Notes: a model not told the origin generated them from the letters alone. 55,950 nucleotides of DNA from Akkermansiaceae bacterium (GCA_903906515.1 CAIVKO010000189.1:1-55950); one strand, 5' to 3'. Shown: positions 25,914 to 35,473, numbered from the stretch's first letter. Program-made: numbers and translations.

Positions 25914-26063
25914 GGCAGGGACCGATCCTCCGTGCGTCCGGCGAATGAAGGAGAACGCGGCGATCATGGAAATGCTTGAAAATCGACACGCGGCTGATCG
26001 TTAATACCTCATTCTCTCGGACCGCCCGGAGGTCGAGTCTCTGCCTACAGAATATTCAGACAG
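25914..26063. repeat. Paired inverted palindromic element (BIME-like) 3' of the TatD-type gene
   Basis: A plus-oriented GGCAGGGACCGATCCTCC unit (25914-25940) faces a minus-oriented unit at 26019-26045. From 25960 to 26063 the sequence matches 11-100 plus 305-320 near the left edge of the window almost base for base, including ATATTCAGACAG. It ends 3 bp before the stop codon of the TatD-type gene on the minus strand. It occupies much of the 390-bp gene-free stretch 25677-26066. Confidence 0.82.
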
Positions 26064-26066
26064 CAC

Positions 26067-26867
26067 TCAGACGGTGAACTTCGGGCTCTGACGGAGAAAC
26101 GCCTGTGGGTTTTGATAGATCAGGCGATCCACGGCCTCGGCGCTGTGGGCGCGCTTGCGCATTTCCATGGCGGTGTAGGGGATCGAGAGCGGGATGCTGA
26201 CTCCCCAGTCGCAGGCGCTGTTCATCCATAGCCGTTCGGCACCGTAGGTTTCCACGATGTCGATGGCACGGCTCGGCGAGCATTTCGATCCCGGATAAAG
26301 CGTCATGCCCGCCCAGAATCCGGCTTCGAGCACCATTTCCACGGTGTGTTCCTCGACGTGATCGATGATGACGCGTTCCGGTTTGATGGCCGGGTTGTTT
26401 TTCAACGCGTCGAGGGTCAGGCGGGTGCCCTTGAGTTTGTCCTCCAAATGCGGGGTGTGAACGAGAATGAGTTGGTCGTGGCGGGCGGCCAGATCGATGT
26501 GCATTTCAAGCACTTCGAGTTCGTTGCGGCTGTTCTTGTTGAGGCCGATTTCGCCGATGCCAAGCACGTTTGGACGGTCGATGAATTCCGGGATGATCGA
26601 GAGCACTTCCTTCGCCAATCCGATGTCTTCCGATTCCTTCGGATTGATGCAGAGCCAGCAGAAATGTGGCAAGCCGAATTTGGCGGCACGTTTTGGTTCG
26701 TAGTCGGTGAGTTGGAGGAAATAGTCGTAAAAACCATCGACCGAACTGCGGTCAAAGCCAGCCCAGAAGGCGGGTTCGCAGACGGCGGCGCAGCCTGAGG
26801 CGACCATGCTGACGTAATCGTCGGTGGTGCGGCTGACCATGTGGGCATGAGGTTCGATGTAACGCAT
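26067..26867 (-). CDS. TatD-family metal-dependent hydrolase (Ebo-cluster-like)
   Basis: 266 aa. TIM-barrel amidohydrolase fold. EPHAHM at 5-10 gives the first metal-binding histidines, GEIGLN the Glu, LVHTPH a His, IIDHVEEHT a His, and SACDWG the final Asp. It begins MRYIEPHAHMVSRTTDDY, wording I associate with the TatD-like member of ebo (eustigmatophyte/bacterial operon) clusters rather than with the DNase TatD; that match is from memory. No eboA, C, D, E or F homologue is visible here. It follows the 88-aa gene by 39 bp at the end of a cydAB operon, which is an unusual place. Substrate unknown. Confidence 0.82.
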   Translation of the reverse strand: MRYIEPHAHMVSRTTDDYVSMVASGCAAVCEPAFWAGFDRSSVDGFYDYFLQLTDYEPKRAAKFGLPHFCWLCINPKESEDIGLAKEVLSIIPEFIDRPNVLGIGEIGLNKNSRNELEVLEMHIDLAARHDQLILVHTPHLEDKLKGTRLTLDALKNNPAIKPERVIIDHVEEHTVEMVLEAGFWAGMTLYPGSKCSPSRAIDIVETYGAERLWMNSACDWGVSIPLSIPYTAMEMRKRAHSAEAVDRLIYQNPQAFLRQSPKFTV

Positions 26868-26906
26868 GGGAAGGGAGATTGGAGATTGGAAATTTGAAAT
26901 TAGGAA

Positions 26907-27173
26907 TCACAGAGCACCCGGCCAGGCACCGCAGGCGGTTTGGGTGGTGGCTGTGGGGATGGGTTCTTGTGTGGGATCGCTGAATGCCAGTAGCACGCGT
27001 TTTGCGGCGTGGGGTTCGTCGCGGACCAGTTCCGCAAGGCCCGCATGAAACGCTTTCAAGCGGAAATCTTCCTCACCATCGGCGCGGGCGATCCGGTCGA
27101 GAAACGCACCGATTTCGATCAGCTTGTGTCGTGTTTCGACGAAATAGAGGTCGAGGATTTCTTGTCGTGTCAT
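26907..27173 (-). CDS. Small conserved-looking protein between cydB and the TatD-type gene
   Basis: 88 aa, predicted soluble and helical (MTRQEILDLYFVETRHKLIE; ARADGEEDFRLKAFHAGLAEL). No signal peptide, no cysteine pair, no membrane segment, so it is not a CydX-type subunit. The start is 20 bp after the cydB stop and the end 39 bp before the TatD-type gene, which suggests one transcript. The sequence up to about residue 65 looks constrained; the tail (PTATTQTACGAWPGAL) looks loose. I do not recognise a named family; coupling to the TatD-type hydrolase is inferred from position only. Confidence 0.75.
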   Translation of the reverse strand: MTRQEILDLYFVETRHKLIEIGAFLDRIARADGEEDFRLKAFHAGLAELVRDEPHAAKRVLLAFSDPTQEPIPTATTQTACGAWPGAL

Positions 27174-27193
27174 TGGGGTGTCTGGGTTGGAAA

Positions 27194-28210
27194 TTAATAG
27201 CTGTCTTTGCCGAGTTTAACCTTGCCGCGGAAGATGTAATAGACGGTGACGGTGTAGGTGAGCACGATGGGGACACCGATGGCGGCGACAATGGTCATGA
27301 TCTTCAGGGTTTTTTCCGTGGATGCCGCATTATAGGCGGTGAGCGAATGCTCGGGGTCGGGCACGGAATACACCATGTGCGGGAACATTCCCAGCCCGAA
27401 CAATGCCATTAGCAAAAGCATCGTGGCGCAGGAGCTCAGGAAGGCTCCTGCGTCGTGCCCGCGGTGGATTTCCCGCGGCAGGTTGGCGACGGCCAGGACC
27501 AGCAACACGACCACACCGAACAAGGCCGGTTGGGCCCGGAGAATGGCGGTCATGCGCGGGACATAAAGCAGCGTCGCCAGAGTGGTTAATGAGAAGCAGA
27601 CGATGAATGCGATGATCAGCGGATTGATCCATTCGCGGACGATCGCTTGGAGGGTGCCTTCGGTTTTCATGTGCAGATAGATCGCGCCGTGCATCATGAA
27701 CAGCGTCACGGTGGTTACACCCATGAGCAGCGCGTAGGGGTGCAGCAGTCCGAGGAAGGTGCCTGCGAATTCCCCGCGGGCGTCGATTGGGACTCCCCAA
27801 ACGATGTTGCCCATGGCCACTCCGATGAGCATGGATGCCGTGGTGCTGCCTGCGAAAAACCCACGGTCCCACCACCTCCGCCACCACAGCCAGGGTTCCT
27901 TGCTTCGGAATTCGATGGCCACCGCGCGGAAGATCAGCGCGAAGAGCAACAGGATGAACGCCAGATAAAAACCGGAAAAAACCGTGGCATACACTGGAGG
28001 AAACGCAGCGAACAACGCGCCGCCACCCGTCACCAGCCAAACCTCGTTGCCGTCCCATACCGGGCCGATCGCGTTGTAGAGAATACGGCGGTCGTGATCG
28101 TCCTTGACCCGCAGGATCAGGGCTCCCACGCCGAGGTCGAAACCGTCGAGCATCGCATAGCCGGCGAACAGAATGCCCACCAGCACGAACCAGAGAAGAT
28201 TGTAGTCCAT
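27194..28210 (-). CDS. cydB: Cytochrome bd-type quinol oxidase subunit II
   Basis: 338 aa, eight to nine membrane helices. Starts MDYNLLWFVLVGILFAGYAM followed by LDGFDLGVG, the family signature, then NAIGPVWDGNEVWLVTGGGALFAAFP. With CydA it forms the terminal oxidase that takes electrons from quinol to oxygen in the inner membrane. It follows cydA by 13 bp, typical for the operon. The length is close to the usual 330-380 aa. Confidence 0.96.
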   Translation of the reverse strand: MDYNLLWFVLVGILFAGYAMLDGFDLGVGALILRVKDDHDRRILYNAIGPVWDGNEVWLVTGGGALFAAFPPVYATVFSGFYLAFILLLFALIFRAVAIEFRSKEPWLWWRRWWDRGFFAGSTTASMLIGVAMGNIVWGVPIDARGEFAGTFLGLLHPYALLMGVTTVTLFMMHGAIYLHMKTEGTLQAIVREWINPLIIAFIVCFSLTTLATLLYVPRMTAILRAQPALFGVVVLLVLAVANLPREIHRGHDAGAFLSSCATMLLLMALFGLGMFPHMVYSVPDPEHSLTAYNAASTEKTLKIMTIVAAIGVPIVLTYTVTVYYIFRGKVKLGKDSY

Positions 28211-28223
28211 GATTTGTTAAGTG

Positions 28224-29648
28224 TTAGGCACGGGCCGATTTGAGCCAGCTTTCCGGAAGGTTTTCGCTTTCCTCCAAAGGTTCCGGGCCATGTTGGATCT
28301 TGCGGTTGAGAAGAAAGAGAAACAGGATGAACAATAACAAATAGATCATGCCGAATCCGATCAGCGATGCGAGCACCTGATTGGCCTTGACGACGGCGGA
28401 CAATCCATCGCTGGTGCGCAGGTAGCCCCAGACGATCCACGGTTGGCGGCCCATTTCCGCAGTGAACCAGCCCACCTGGTTGGCGATCTGCGGCAGCAAC
28501 ACAGAAGGAACGGCGAGACGTAGAAACCATCGCGTTATGAAATTTTTCGTGTCGGTGAGTTGGCCACGGCACCACAGGAATCCGCCTAACAATGAAAGGC
28601 CGATCATGGTGAATCCCATGGTCACCATGATGTGGAAAAATTGGAATGTCGCCTGTATCGGCGGTCGCAAGTCAGGCGGGATGTCGTTCAATCCGATGAC
28701 CGGATGATCCGCCGTGCCGCCAACCAACAGGCTGAGACCGGCTGGGATTTTCGGGCCGATCGTGCGCTTGTTCGCCGTGTCCACCCAGCCGAAGGGATGG
28801 AGCGGTGCCTGCGGTCCGGATTCCCAAAGTCCTTCCATCGCTGCCAGTTTGGACGGTTGGTTTTTCGCTACTCCGCCAGCGGAACTGTGGCCGGTGACGA
28901 GCGAAAGCAACGAAGCGCCAATCGCCAGCGCCAGTCCGAACTTGAGTGAGGCTGTGGCGAACTGGGTGTGCCGCCGCTTGAGTTGATAGAAAGCGGCTAC
29001 GCTCAGCACCAGAAACGCGCCGGACAACCAGGCGCCCACCAACGTGTGTGAGAGCCGGTCCATCGACGACGGGTTGAACACGACGCCCCAGAAATCGTCG
29101 ATGACCATCCGGGCATGCCCGTAATCGGTGATCTCGAAAGCATGTCCGGGGAGCACGGCCTTGCCTGCGATTTCAAGATGGGATCCCGCCGGCGTTTGCT
29201 GCCAGGAATTTGCCACGATAATCCACACCGCGCTGAAATGCGCGCCGAGGGCGACCATGCAGGTGGCGAAGAAATGCATTTTCGGCCCCACTTTGTCCCA
29301 GCCGAATAGCAGGATGGCGAGAAACCCGGATTCCAGGAAAAACGCGAAAATCCCCTCCGCCGCGAGTGCGCTGCCGAAGATGTCGCCGACGAAGCGGGAA
29401 TACGTCGCCCAGTTCGTTCCAAACTCGAATTCGAGCACGATGCCGGTGGCCACGCCCAATCCGAAAATCAGGCCGAACATCTTGGTCCAGTAACGGGCCA
29501 TGTTGTGATAGAGCGGATTGCGGGTCTTCAGCCACATTGCCTCCATCATCACGAGCACCAGTCCAAGGCCGATGCTCAACGGGGGATAAAGGTAGTGAAA
29601 AGACACCGTGAAGGCGAACTGGATGCGGGAGAGAATTTCAACGTTCAT
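28224..29648 (-). CDS. cydA: Cytochrome bd-type quinol oxidase subunit I
   Basis: 474 aa, about nine membrane helices. [15 protein letters not shown] places the first haem-ligand His at 18. A second conserved His lies in [14 protein letters not shown], and FHIMVTMG supplies the axial Met region. [16 protein letters not shown] is the quinol-side motif. The Q-loop is short, which fits the cyanide-insensitive (CIO-type) rather than the long-loop E. coli-type enzymes. Head of the operon cydA > cydB > 88-aa protein > TatD-type hydrolase. It is divergent from ilvD across 202 bp. High-affinity oxygen respiration is the family role. Confidence 0.96.
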   Translation of the reverse strand: MNVEILSRIQFAFTVSFHYLYPPLSIGLGLVLVMMEAMWLKTRNPLYHNMARYWTKMFGLIFGLGVATGIVLEFEFGTNWATYSRFVGDIFGSALAAEGIFAFFLESGFLAILLFGWDKVGPKMHFFATCMVALGAHFSAVWIIVANSWQQTPAGSHLEIAGKAVLPGHAFEITDYGHARMVIDDFWGVVFNPSSMDRLSHTLVGAWLSGAFLVLSVAAFYQLKRRHTQFATASLKFGLALAIGASLLSLVTGHSSAGGVAKNQPSKLAAMEGLWESGPQAPLHPFGWVDTANKRTIGPKIPAGLSLLVGGTADHPVIGLNDIPPDLRPPIQATFQFFHIMVTMGFTMIGLSLLGGFLWCRGQLTDTKNFITRWFLRLAVPSVLLPQIANQVGWFTAEMGRQPWIVWGYLRTSDGLSAVVKANQVLASLIGFGMIYLLLFILFLFLLNRKIQHGPEPLEESENLPESWLKSARA

Positions 29649-29772
29649 GGGATGATGCTCACAGGCGGTCCGTCACGATCGCACAGCGGGATGCACGCAG
29701 GCATGCAGCCGGGGTCGTGCTGACGGGCCGTGCGCCGATGCTAGAACAGGAACGAACATCCGGCAACCCGAC

Positions 29773-29819
29773 ATGCCGGAATTCTTCAACTCCGGCATTT
29801 AAACGGAATTTTCAATTCC
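29773..29819. promoter_or_regulatory. Two inverted repeats in the ilvD leader
   Basis: ATGCCGGA (29773-29780) and TCCGGCAT (29791-29798) form an 8-bp inverted repeat with a 10-base loop. GGAATT - TTC - AATTCC (29805-29819) forms a second perfect hairpin, only 31 bp before the ilvD start. Both lie in the 202-bp divergent gap between cydA and ilvD. They could be an operator or an attenuating leader of ilvD; no leader peptide is apparent. Confidence 0.5.
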
Positions 29820-29850
29820 CATCCGGGGGGAATCGCCCTAGAAAACCGCC

Positions 29851-31680
29851 ATGCCATCATTAAGCAGCAACACGACCACCATGGGACGCCTGATGTCCGG
29901 TGCGCGCAGTCTCTGGCGCGCCAATGGAATGCAGGAAGAGCAATTCGGTAAACCGATCATCGCCGTCGTCAATTCGTTCACTCAGTTTGTGCCGGGTCAT
30001 GTCCACCTGCATGGTGTCGGCCAGTTTGTCAAAGGCCTGATCGAGGCGCGCGGGTGCTTTGCCGCGGAGTTCAACACCATCGCCATCGATGACGGCATCG
30101 CCATGGGCCACGATGGCATGCTTTATTCGTTGCCCTCGCGCGAGGTTATCGCCGACAGCGTGGAATACATGGTCAGCGCCCACAAGGCGGACGCCATGAT
30201 CTGCATCAGCAATTGCGACAAGATCACGCCCGGCATGTTGATGGCCGCCATGCGCCTCAATATCCCGGCGATTTTCGTTTCCGGTGGGCCGATGGAGGCC
30301 GGAGTCGTGGGAAAAAAGAAATACGACCTCGTGGACGCGATGGTCATGGGCGGCGATAGCTCGGTGCCGGACGACGTGCTGGCAAGCGTCGAGCAAAATG
30401 CCTGCCCGACCTGCGGGTCGTGCTCGGGCATGTTCACGGCGAACTCGATGAACTGCCTGAACGAAGCGCTCGGACTTGCGTTGCCAGGAAACGGAACGAT
30501 CGTTGCCACTCACGCGAGCCGCCGCAAACTTTTCGAACAAGCCGCGGGTCGGATCGTGGACATGGCCTATGCCTACTACCGCGATGGTGATGATTCGATG
30601 CTGCCGCGTTCGATCGCCAGCCGCACCGCATTCATGAATGCCATGGCGCTGGATGTGGCGATGGGTGGTTCCACCAATACCGTGCTGCATATTTTAGCCA
30701 TCGCCCATGAAGCGGGTGTCGATTTCGGCATGGCGGATATCGATGCGATTTCGCGCCGCGTGCCGTGTATTTGCAAGGTCGCGCCCAGCTCGGACTATCA
30801 CATCGAAGACGTCAACCGCGCCGGTGGAATCCTCCGCATTCTCGGTGAACTTGAAGCCGCCGGATTGGTGGACGGATCGGTGAAACGCGCCGATGGCATG
30901 ACGTTGGCCGAGGCGATCGCGCGCTTCGATATCACCGGCCCGGACGCGACCCGTGAGGCCGTGGAAATCTATCAGAGTGCACCCGGCGGCGGTCGCAACC
31001 TGGTTTTCGCTTCGCAATCGGCTGCTTTCAAGGAGCTCGATACCGACAAGCAGGGCGGTTGTATCCGCGACGTGGCGCACGCCTATTATCCCGATGGTGG
31101 CTTGGCCGTGCTTACCGGCAACATCGCTGCCTCCGGATGCATCGTGAAAACCGCGGGTGTGGACCCGGCATCGTTCCATTTCAAAGGCCCTGCGCGGGTG
31201 TTTGAATCGCAGGACGCGACCTGCGAGGCCATCCTCAAGGGGAAAATCCAGGCTGGCGACGTGGTGGTGATCCGTTATGAAGGACCGCGCGGTGGCCCCG
31301 GAATGCAGGAAATGCTTTATCCGACGTCTTATCTGAAATCGATGGGTCTCGGAAAATCCTGCGCCCTCATCACCGACGGACGGTTTTCCGGCGGCACCTC
31401 AGGCCTATCAATCGGCCATGTCTCGCCCGAGGCGGCGGCTGGGGGAGCTATTGCCCTTGTTCGCGATGGCGACACCATCGAGATCGCAATCCCGGATCGC
31501 ACGATCCACCTGTTGGTCAGCGATGACGAACTGGCCGTCCGTGCACGCGAGGAGGAGGCAAAAGGCAAGGACGCATATCGCCCGCCGGTCCGTGACCGCA
31601 AGGTCTCGAATGCTCTAAAAATCTACGCAGCCCACGTCACTTCGGCGGACAAGGGCGCCGTGCGCGAGGTGATGGAGTGA
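29851..31680 (+). CDS. ilvD: Dihydroxy-acid dehydratase
   Basis: 609 aa. Dehydrates 2,3-dihydroxy-isovalerate and -methylvalerate to the 2-keto acids of valine and isoleucine synthesis; an iron-sulfur dehydratase of the IlvD/Edd family. Cluster and metal motifs are present: [12 protein letters not shown] and [33 protein letters not shown] and [10 protein letters not shown]-type C-terminal blocks ([19 protein letters not shown]) are also there. The ATG at 29851 gives the usual start [19 protein letters not shown]. No other ilv or leu gene is nearby. A palindromic repeat pair follows the stop codon. Confidence 0.97.
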   Translation: MPSLSSNTTTMGRLMSGARSLWRANGMQEEQFGKPIIAVVNSFTQFVPGHVHLHGVGQFVKGLIEARGCFAAEFNTIAIDDGIAMGHDGMLYSLPSREVIADSVEYMVSAHKADAMICISNCDKITPGMLMAAMRLNIPAIFVSGGPMEAGVVGKKKYDLVDAMVMGGDSSVPDDVLASVEQNACPTCGSCSGMFTANSMNCLNEALGLALPGNGTIVATHASRRKLFEQAAGRIVDMAYAYYRDGDDSMLPRSIASRTAFMNAMALDVAMGGSTNTVLHILAIAHEAGVDFGMADIDAISRRVPCICKVAPSSDYHIEDVNRAGGILRILGELEAAGLVDGSVKRADGMTLAEAIARFDITGPDATREAVEIYQSAPGGGRNLVFASQSAAFKELDTDKQGGCIRDVAHAYYPDGGLAVLTGNIAASGCIVKTAGVDPASFHFKGPARVFESQDATCEAILKGKIQAGDVVVIRYEGPRGGPGMQEMLYPTSYLKSMGLGKSCALITDGRFSGGTSGLSIGHVSPEAAAGGAIALVRDGDTIEIAIPDRTIHLLVSDDELAVRAREEEAKGKDAYRPPVRDRKVSNALKIYAAHVTSADKGAVREVME

Positions 31681-31703
31681 TTTTTCGTGGCTGCGGTCAT
31701 ATG

Positions 31704-31820
31704 GGCAGGGACCTTTCTCCGAAAGGTCCGGTTGGCCGCACGCCGCATCACAGGAAATTCTTTGATTTCTCGGTGCTTACGCCCAGCCTTCGCCGGACCG
31801 CTCGGAGCTCGGTCCCTGCC
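31704..31820. repeat. Paired inverted triloop palindromes 3' of ilvD
   Basis: GGCAGGGACC opens the first unit at 31704; its hairpin GGACCTTTC - TCC - GAAAGGTCC (31709-31729) is perfect with a 9-bp stem and three-base loop. The second unit at 31795-31820 is in the opposite direction and carries the GGACCG...CGGTCC version. They are separated by 65 bp. The arrangement is that of a BIME. The gap 31681-31916 between ilvD and the ATP-grasp gene holds no other feature I can name. Confidence 0.82.
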
Positions 31821-31916
31821 TTTTCGAAATAGTCGATGTATTCCACGATTTTCAGCGGATTTCAAAAATTCTGCGGAGTTGGCCCACCGTTTGCTAAGGG
31901 AGTCATTGAAATACCC

Positions 31917-33353
31917 ATGCAAATGTTCAAGGGCTACGATCCCGGAAATTTTTACGACGAAATGTATCTGCCCGACGGAGGAGTGAGGCCGCATTGTGCC
32001 CCGCTGCATGGGCGATTCTCACGTCTGGATCAGCAGGATTTTCTCGCACGAAAGGCGAGTTCGGAACTGTACTTCCTGCGGCAGGGGATCACGTTCAACG
32101 TCTATCATGACAATCGCGGGACCGAGCGGATTTTCCCGTTTGATCCGGTGCCGCGGGTGATGCCTGCCGCTGAATGGGAACATCTGGAAGCCGGGCTCAC
32201 CCAGCGTATCGTGGCGCTCAACCTGTTCCTCCATGACATTTACCACGACCAGCAGATACTCAAGGACGAGGTCATCCCGCGATTTTATATCGAACAGGCA
32301 AAACATTACCGGCCGGAATTCCGGGGAGTGGATGTGCCCGCCAACATCTACATCCACATCTGCGGCAGCGACTTGATCCGCGGCGCGGACGGCGAATATT
32401 ACGTGCTGGAGGACAATGGCCGCTGTCCGTCCGGTGCATCGTATTTGCTGGAAAACCGCAACGCTCTGAAACGCGCGTTTCCCGGCATCTTTGATGAAAT
32501 GGGCGTGCGTTCGGTGGATTCCTATCCGCAGGACCTGCTCAACATGCTCCAACACATCTCGCCACGCGGCGAGAGCGATCCGGTCTGCGTGCTGCTCACC
32601 CCGGGATGCCACAACAGCGCCTACTTCGAGCATTGTTACCTCGCCCGTGAAATGGGCATCGATATCGTCGAGGGCCGCGATCTCGCAGTCGTGGACAAGT
32701 TCGTTTACATGCGGACCACCCGCGGGCTCAAACGCGTGGATGTGATCTACCGGCGTATTGACGATGACTTCATCGACCCCGTGGTTTTCCGCAAGGATTC
32801 GGTGCTCGGCGTGCCCGGCCTGATGAATGCCTACCGCTCAGGAAATGTGGCGCTTGCCAACGCGGTCGGCACTGGGGTGGCCGATGACAAGGTGATCTAT
32901 TACTTCGTGCCGAAGATGATCGAGTATTACCTTGGCCAGAAGCCGATCCTGCCGAACGTGCCGACCTATCTGGCCTCGGAAGAGAAGGATCTCAAATTCA
33001 TCCTCGGCCATCTGCCGGAACTCGTGGTCAAGGCGGCCAATGAATCCGGTGGATACGGCATGTTGATGGGGCCATCCGCAACCAAGGAACAGATCGAAAA
33101 ATTCCGCGAGTTGATCATCGCCGATCCCCGCAACTACATCGCCCAGCCAGTGATCTCACTGTCGCGCGCGCCTACCTGGTGCGATGGATCGATGGAAGGC
33201 CGTCACATCGACCTGAGGCCGTATATCATTTACGGCGACGATGTGAAAATCGTTCCCGGCGGCTTGACCCGTGTCGCGCTCACCAAGGATTCGCTGATTG
33301 TCAATTCCTCACAGGGTGGGGGAAGCAAGGATACCTGGGTGCTCCATCAATGA
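31917..33353 (+). CDS. Circularly permuted type 2 ATP-grasp protein
   Basis: 478 aa from the ATG at 31917 (MQMFKGYDPGNFYDEMYLP), the usual beginning of this family; an open frame reaches 27 codons further upstream without start support. Family blocks are LEDNGRCPSGASYLLENR, PGCHNSAYFEHCYLAREMG, YRRIDDDFIDP and VVKAANESGGYGMLMGP, with GRHIDLRPYIIYG near the end. It is a DUF404/DUF407-type amino-acid ligase fold with no signal peptide, so cytosolic. It is followed by the alpha-E gene after 9 bp and the transglutaminase, a conserved trio. The enzyme probably makes or modifies a peptide-like product that is unknown. Confidence 0.92.
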   Translation: MQMFKGYDPGNFYDEMYLPDGGVRPHCAPLHGRFSRLDQQDFLARKASSELYFLRQGITFNVYHDNRGTERIFPFDPVPRVMPAAEWEHLEAGLTQRIVALNLFLHDIYHDQQILKDEVIPRFYIEQAKHYRPEFRGVDVPANIYIHICGSDLIRGADGEYYVLEDNGRCPSGASYLLENRNALKRAFPGIFDEMGVRSVDSYPQDLLNMLQHISPRGESDPVCVLLTPGCHNSAYFEHCYLAREMGIDIVEGRDLAVVDKFVYMRTTRGLKRVDVIYRRIDDDFIDPVVFRKDSVLGVPGLMNAYRSGNVALANAVGTGVADDKVIYYFVPKMIEYYLGQKPILPNVPTYLASEEKDLKFILGHLPELVVKAANESGGYGMLMGPSATKEQIEKFRELIIADPRNYIAQPVISLSRAPTWCDGSMEGRHIDLRPYIIYGDDVKIVPGGLTRVALTKDSLIVNSSQGGGSKDTWVLHQ

Positions 33354-33362
33354 TAAACCACC

Positions 33363-34403
33363 ATGCTTTCCCGCGTCGCTAATACTTTATACTGGATGGT
33401 CCGCTATGTGGAGCGGGCCGACAATCTCGCACGCCTGATCGATGTGAATCAGCAGTTGCTGCTGGATTCCGAGCGGCTCGATAGCGAACGTCTTCGTGGT
33501 TTCTGGCATCCGATCATTCTCAGCACCGGTGATGAGGATCTTTTCTCCACCCTCTATGCCGAAGCCGGCAGCACCGAGGTGATCCGGTTTCTAACCGACG
33601 ATAAGCGCAACCCCAACAGCATCACCTCCTGCATCGCCCTTGCGAGAGAAAACGCCAGGACTGTTAGGGATCAGTTGTCCGATGAATTGTGGGAGGAGCT
33701 CAACGGCCTCTATCTATTCACCCGATCGACTGAGGCAGAGCACCTGATTGCGGAGAATCCGCCGCGCTACTACGAGAACGTGCGGCGCTCCGCGGTGACC
33801 TTCCTCGGGATTGCCGCATCCACCACTTTGCGCGACGAGGACTGGGATTTCATGGAACTCGGCCGCCATTTGGAACGGGCGGATAAAACCACACGCTTCC
33901 TCGATGTCGCCAATTACCTGCCTGACGGCAGCGATGGCACGGTCGTGGCAGCACCGGGCATCCTCCACTGGACCGCCATTCTGCGCTCCTGCGGTGCCTT
34001 GGGGGCCTTCCGCGCGGTGGAACGGAAAATCAATGCCCGCAGTGTCATCGATTTCCTGATATTTTCCGGAAAATTCCCCCGATCCGTCCGGTTTTGCATG
34101 GAAAAAGCGGATCACGCGCTGCACCGGATTTCAGGCACCCCGCGGGGCACGTTCTGCAACGATGCCGAACGTGAAACCGGTCGTTTGCTCGCGGACCTCA
34201 ATTTCGGCTCGTCCGAGGACGCATTCCGCACCGGCCTGCACGATTATCTGGATGCCCTGCAGGAACGCTTCAATGCGATCGGCGCGGCGATATTCCAGAG
34301 TTACGTTCTGATGCCTGAACAGGTTCAGGTTTGCCCTGCGGAGGAATTCCGCTCACTCTCGGCGCTGGCGTTATGGGAGATGCAACAACAGCAACAACAG
34401 TGA
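33363..34403 (+). CDS. Alpha-E domain protein (DUF403)
   Basis: 346 aa, all-helical. Begins MLSRVANTLYWMVRYVERAD, the family signature, and contains ENARTVRDQLSDELWEELN, the second family block, and MELGRHLERADKTTRFLDV. The last residues are a glutamine run coded by CAACAG repeats. Alpha-E proteins always sit beside the permuted ATP-grasp and are thought to assist its reaction. It starts 9 bp after the ATP-grasp stop and overlaps the next gene by about 31 bp, so translation is probably coupled. Confidence 0.93.
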   Translation: MLSRVANTLYWMVRYVERADNLARLIDVNQQLLLDSERLDSERLRGFWHPIILSTGDEDLFSTLYAEAGSTEVIRFLTDDKRNPNSITSCIALARENARTVRDQLSDELWEELNGLYLFTRSTEAEHLIAENPPRYYENVRRSAVTFLGIAASTTLRDEDWDFMELGRHLERADKTTRFLDVANYLPDGSDGTVVAAPGILHWTAILRSCGALGAFRAVERKINARSVIDFLIFSGKFPRSVRFCMEKADHALHRISGTPRGTFCNDAERETGRLLADLNFGSSEDAFRTGLHDYLDALQERFNAIGAAIFQSYVLMPEQVQVCPAEEFRSLSALALWEMQQQQQQ

Positions 34404-35284
34404 CTCAATCCACCGGACCTGAGACTACTACCGGCGGGACCCGCCTCGCGGTGATGCACCGCACCACGTTTTATTACGGGGGACCCGCCACCCAGAGCAT
34501 CAACACGCTGCGCCTGGAGCCTCGCACGTTTCCCTATCAGAAAACCCTCTCGGCCTTGATTCGTGTGATTCCCGCCACACGCCTCCGGCGCTTCGACGAT
34601 CTGTTTCAGAACATCAACCACCACTTCGAGTTGCCGGAACCCCACGTCAAACTGGAAATCGAGAGCCGTATCCGTGTTCACAATCTTCCGTTGGCGATCC
34701 CGGAGTTCGCGCTCACCGCGACCGGTGGAGAGGACTCCTCGGACCCCACCGTGCGTGACCGGACATGGCCGTTTCTCCAGGAAAGCAACCGGGTTACCCA
34801 ATTGCCGGACGTCTGGCGGCAAGCCGTGGATGTGACCTACGGTTTGACCGCGGTTTTCGACAAGGCGAACGCACTGATGGACTGGATCCACCGCGAGTTC
34901 CGATACGAACCCGGTTCCACCGGCGTGAAGGCGCATCTAGCAGATTCCTTCGCGCTCCGGTGCGGCGTGTGCCAGGACTTCACCCATGTGATGCTTGGCA
35001 TGTGCCGCGCGCTCGGCCTGCCCGCCCGCTACGCTTCCGGATACCTCTACAACGGTCCCAAGGATTCATTGGTCGGCGCACAGGCGTCTCACGCATGGTG
35101 CGAGGTCTATCTGCCCACCGCCGGGTGGATCGGCTTCGATCCAACTAACAACAATCTCGCCGATGATCGCTATGTCAAAATCGCCGTCGGCAGGGACTAC
35201 GACGACGTCGCCCCTGTGATCGGCAGTTACTGCGGCAGCGGCCACTGCCGGATGGAAATCCGAGTGGAAGTCGAGAAAATCTGA
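34373..35284 (+). CDS. Transglutaminase-family cysteine peptidase-like protein
   Basis: 303 aa from the ATG at 34373, which overlaps the alpha-E gene; ATG 34454 is a less likely start that would cut the first strand. An N-terminal beta domain (MHRTTFYYGGPATQSINTLR) is followed by the core. CGVCQDFTHVMLGM gives Cys200, GAQASHAWCEVYLP gives His240, and GWIGFDPTNN gives Asp256, so the catalytic triad is complete. No signal peptide is seen, so probably cytosolic. It is the third member of the ATP-grasp/alpha-E trio and may cleave or process the product of the ligase. Confidence 0.92.
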   Translation: MGDATTATTVTQSTGPETTTGGTRLAVMHRTTFYYGGPATQSINTLRLEPRTFPYQKTLSALIRVIPATRLRRFDDLFQNINHHFELPEPHVKLEIESRIRVHNLPLAIPEFALTATGGEDSSDPTVRDRTWPFLQESNRVTQLPDVWRQAVDVTYGLTAVFDKANALMDWIHREFRYEPGSTGVKAHLADSFALRCGVCQDFTHVMLGMCRALGLPARYASGYLYNGPKDSLVGAQASHAWCEVYLPTAGWIGFDPTNNNLADDRYVKIAVGRDYDDVAPVIGSYCGSGHCRMEIRVEVEKI

Positions 35285-35473
35285 TCGCACTTTCTGCGGA
35301 GACTTCACCCCAAGGAGCGGCGGAACGTGTCCACCGATGACCATGATAAGTCAATAATGTGAGGAAACCGCTAGCCATTGTCCTTTCATGGGCATCGGCG
35401 ATCATGCATCGCCGCTCCTTGGCGCAAGCGTTCTGCGATGTCTGACCGCATGGAAGGCGTTTGCAGGAACTCC

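Noticed and set aside
29860-30690. 276-codon minus-strand open frame
   Set aside because: Antisense to ilvD, histidine/arginine-rich, no domain.
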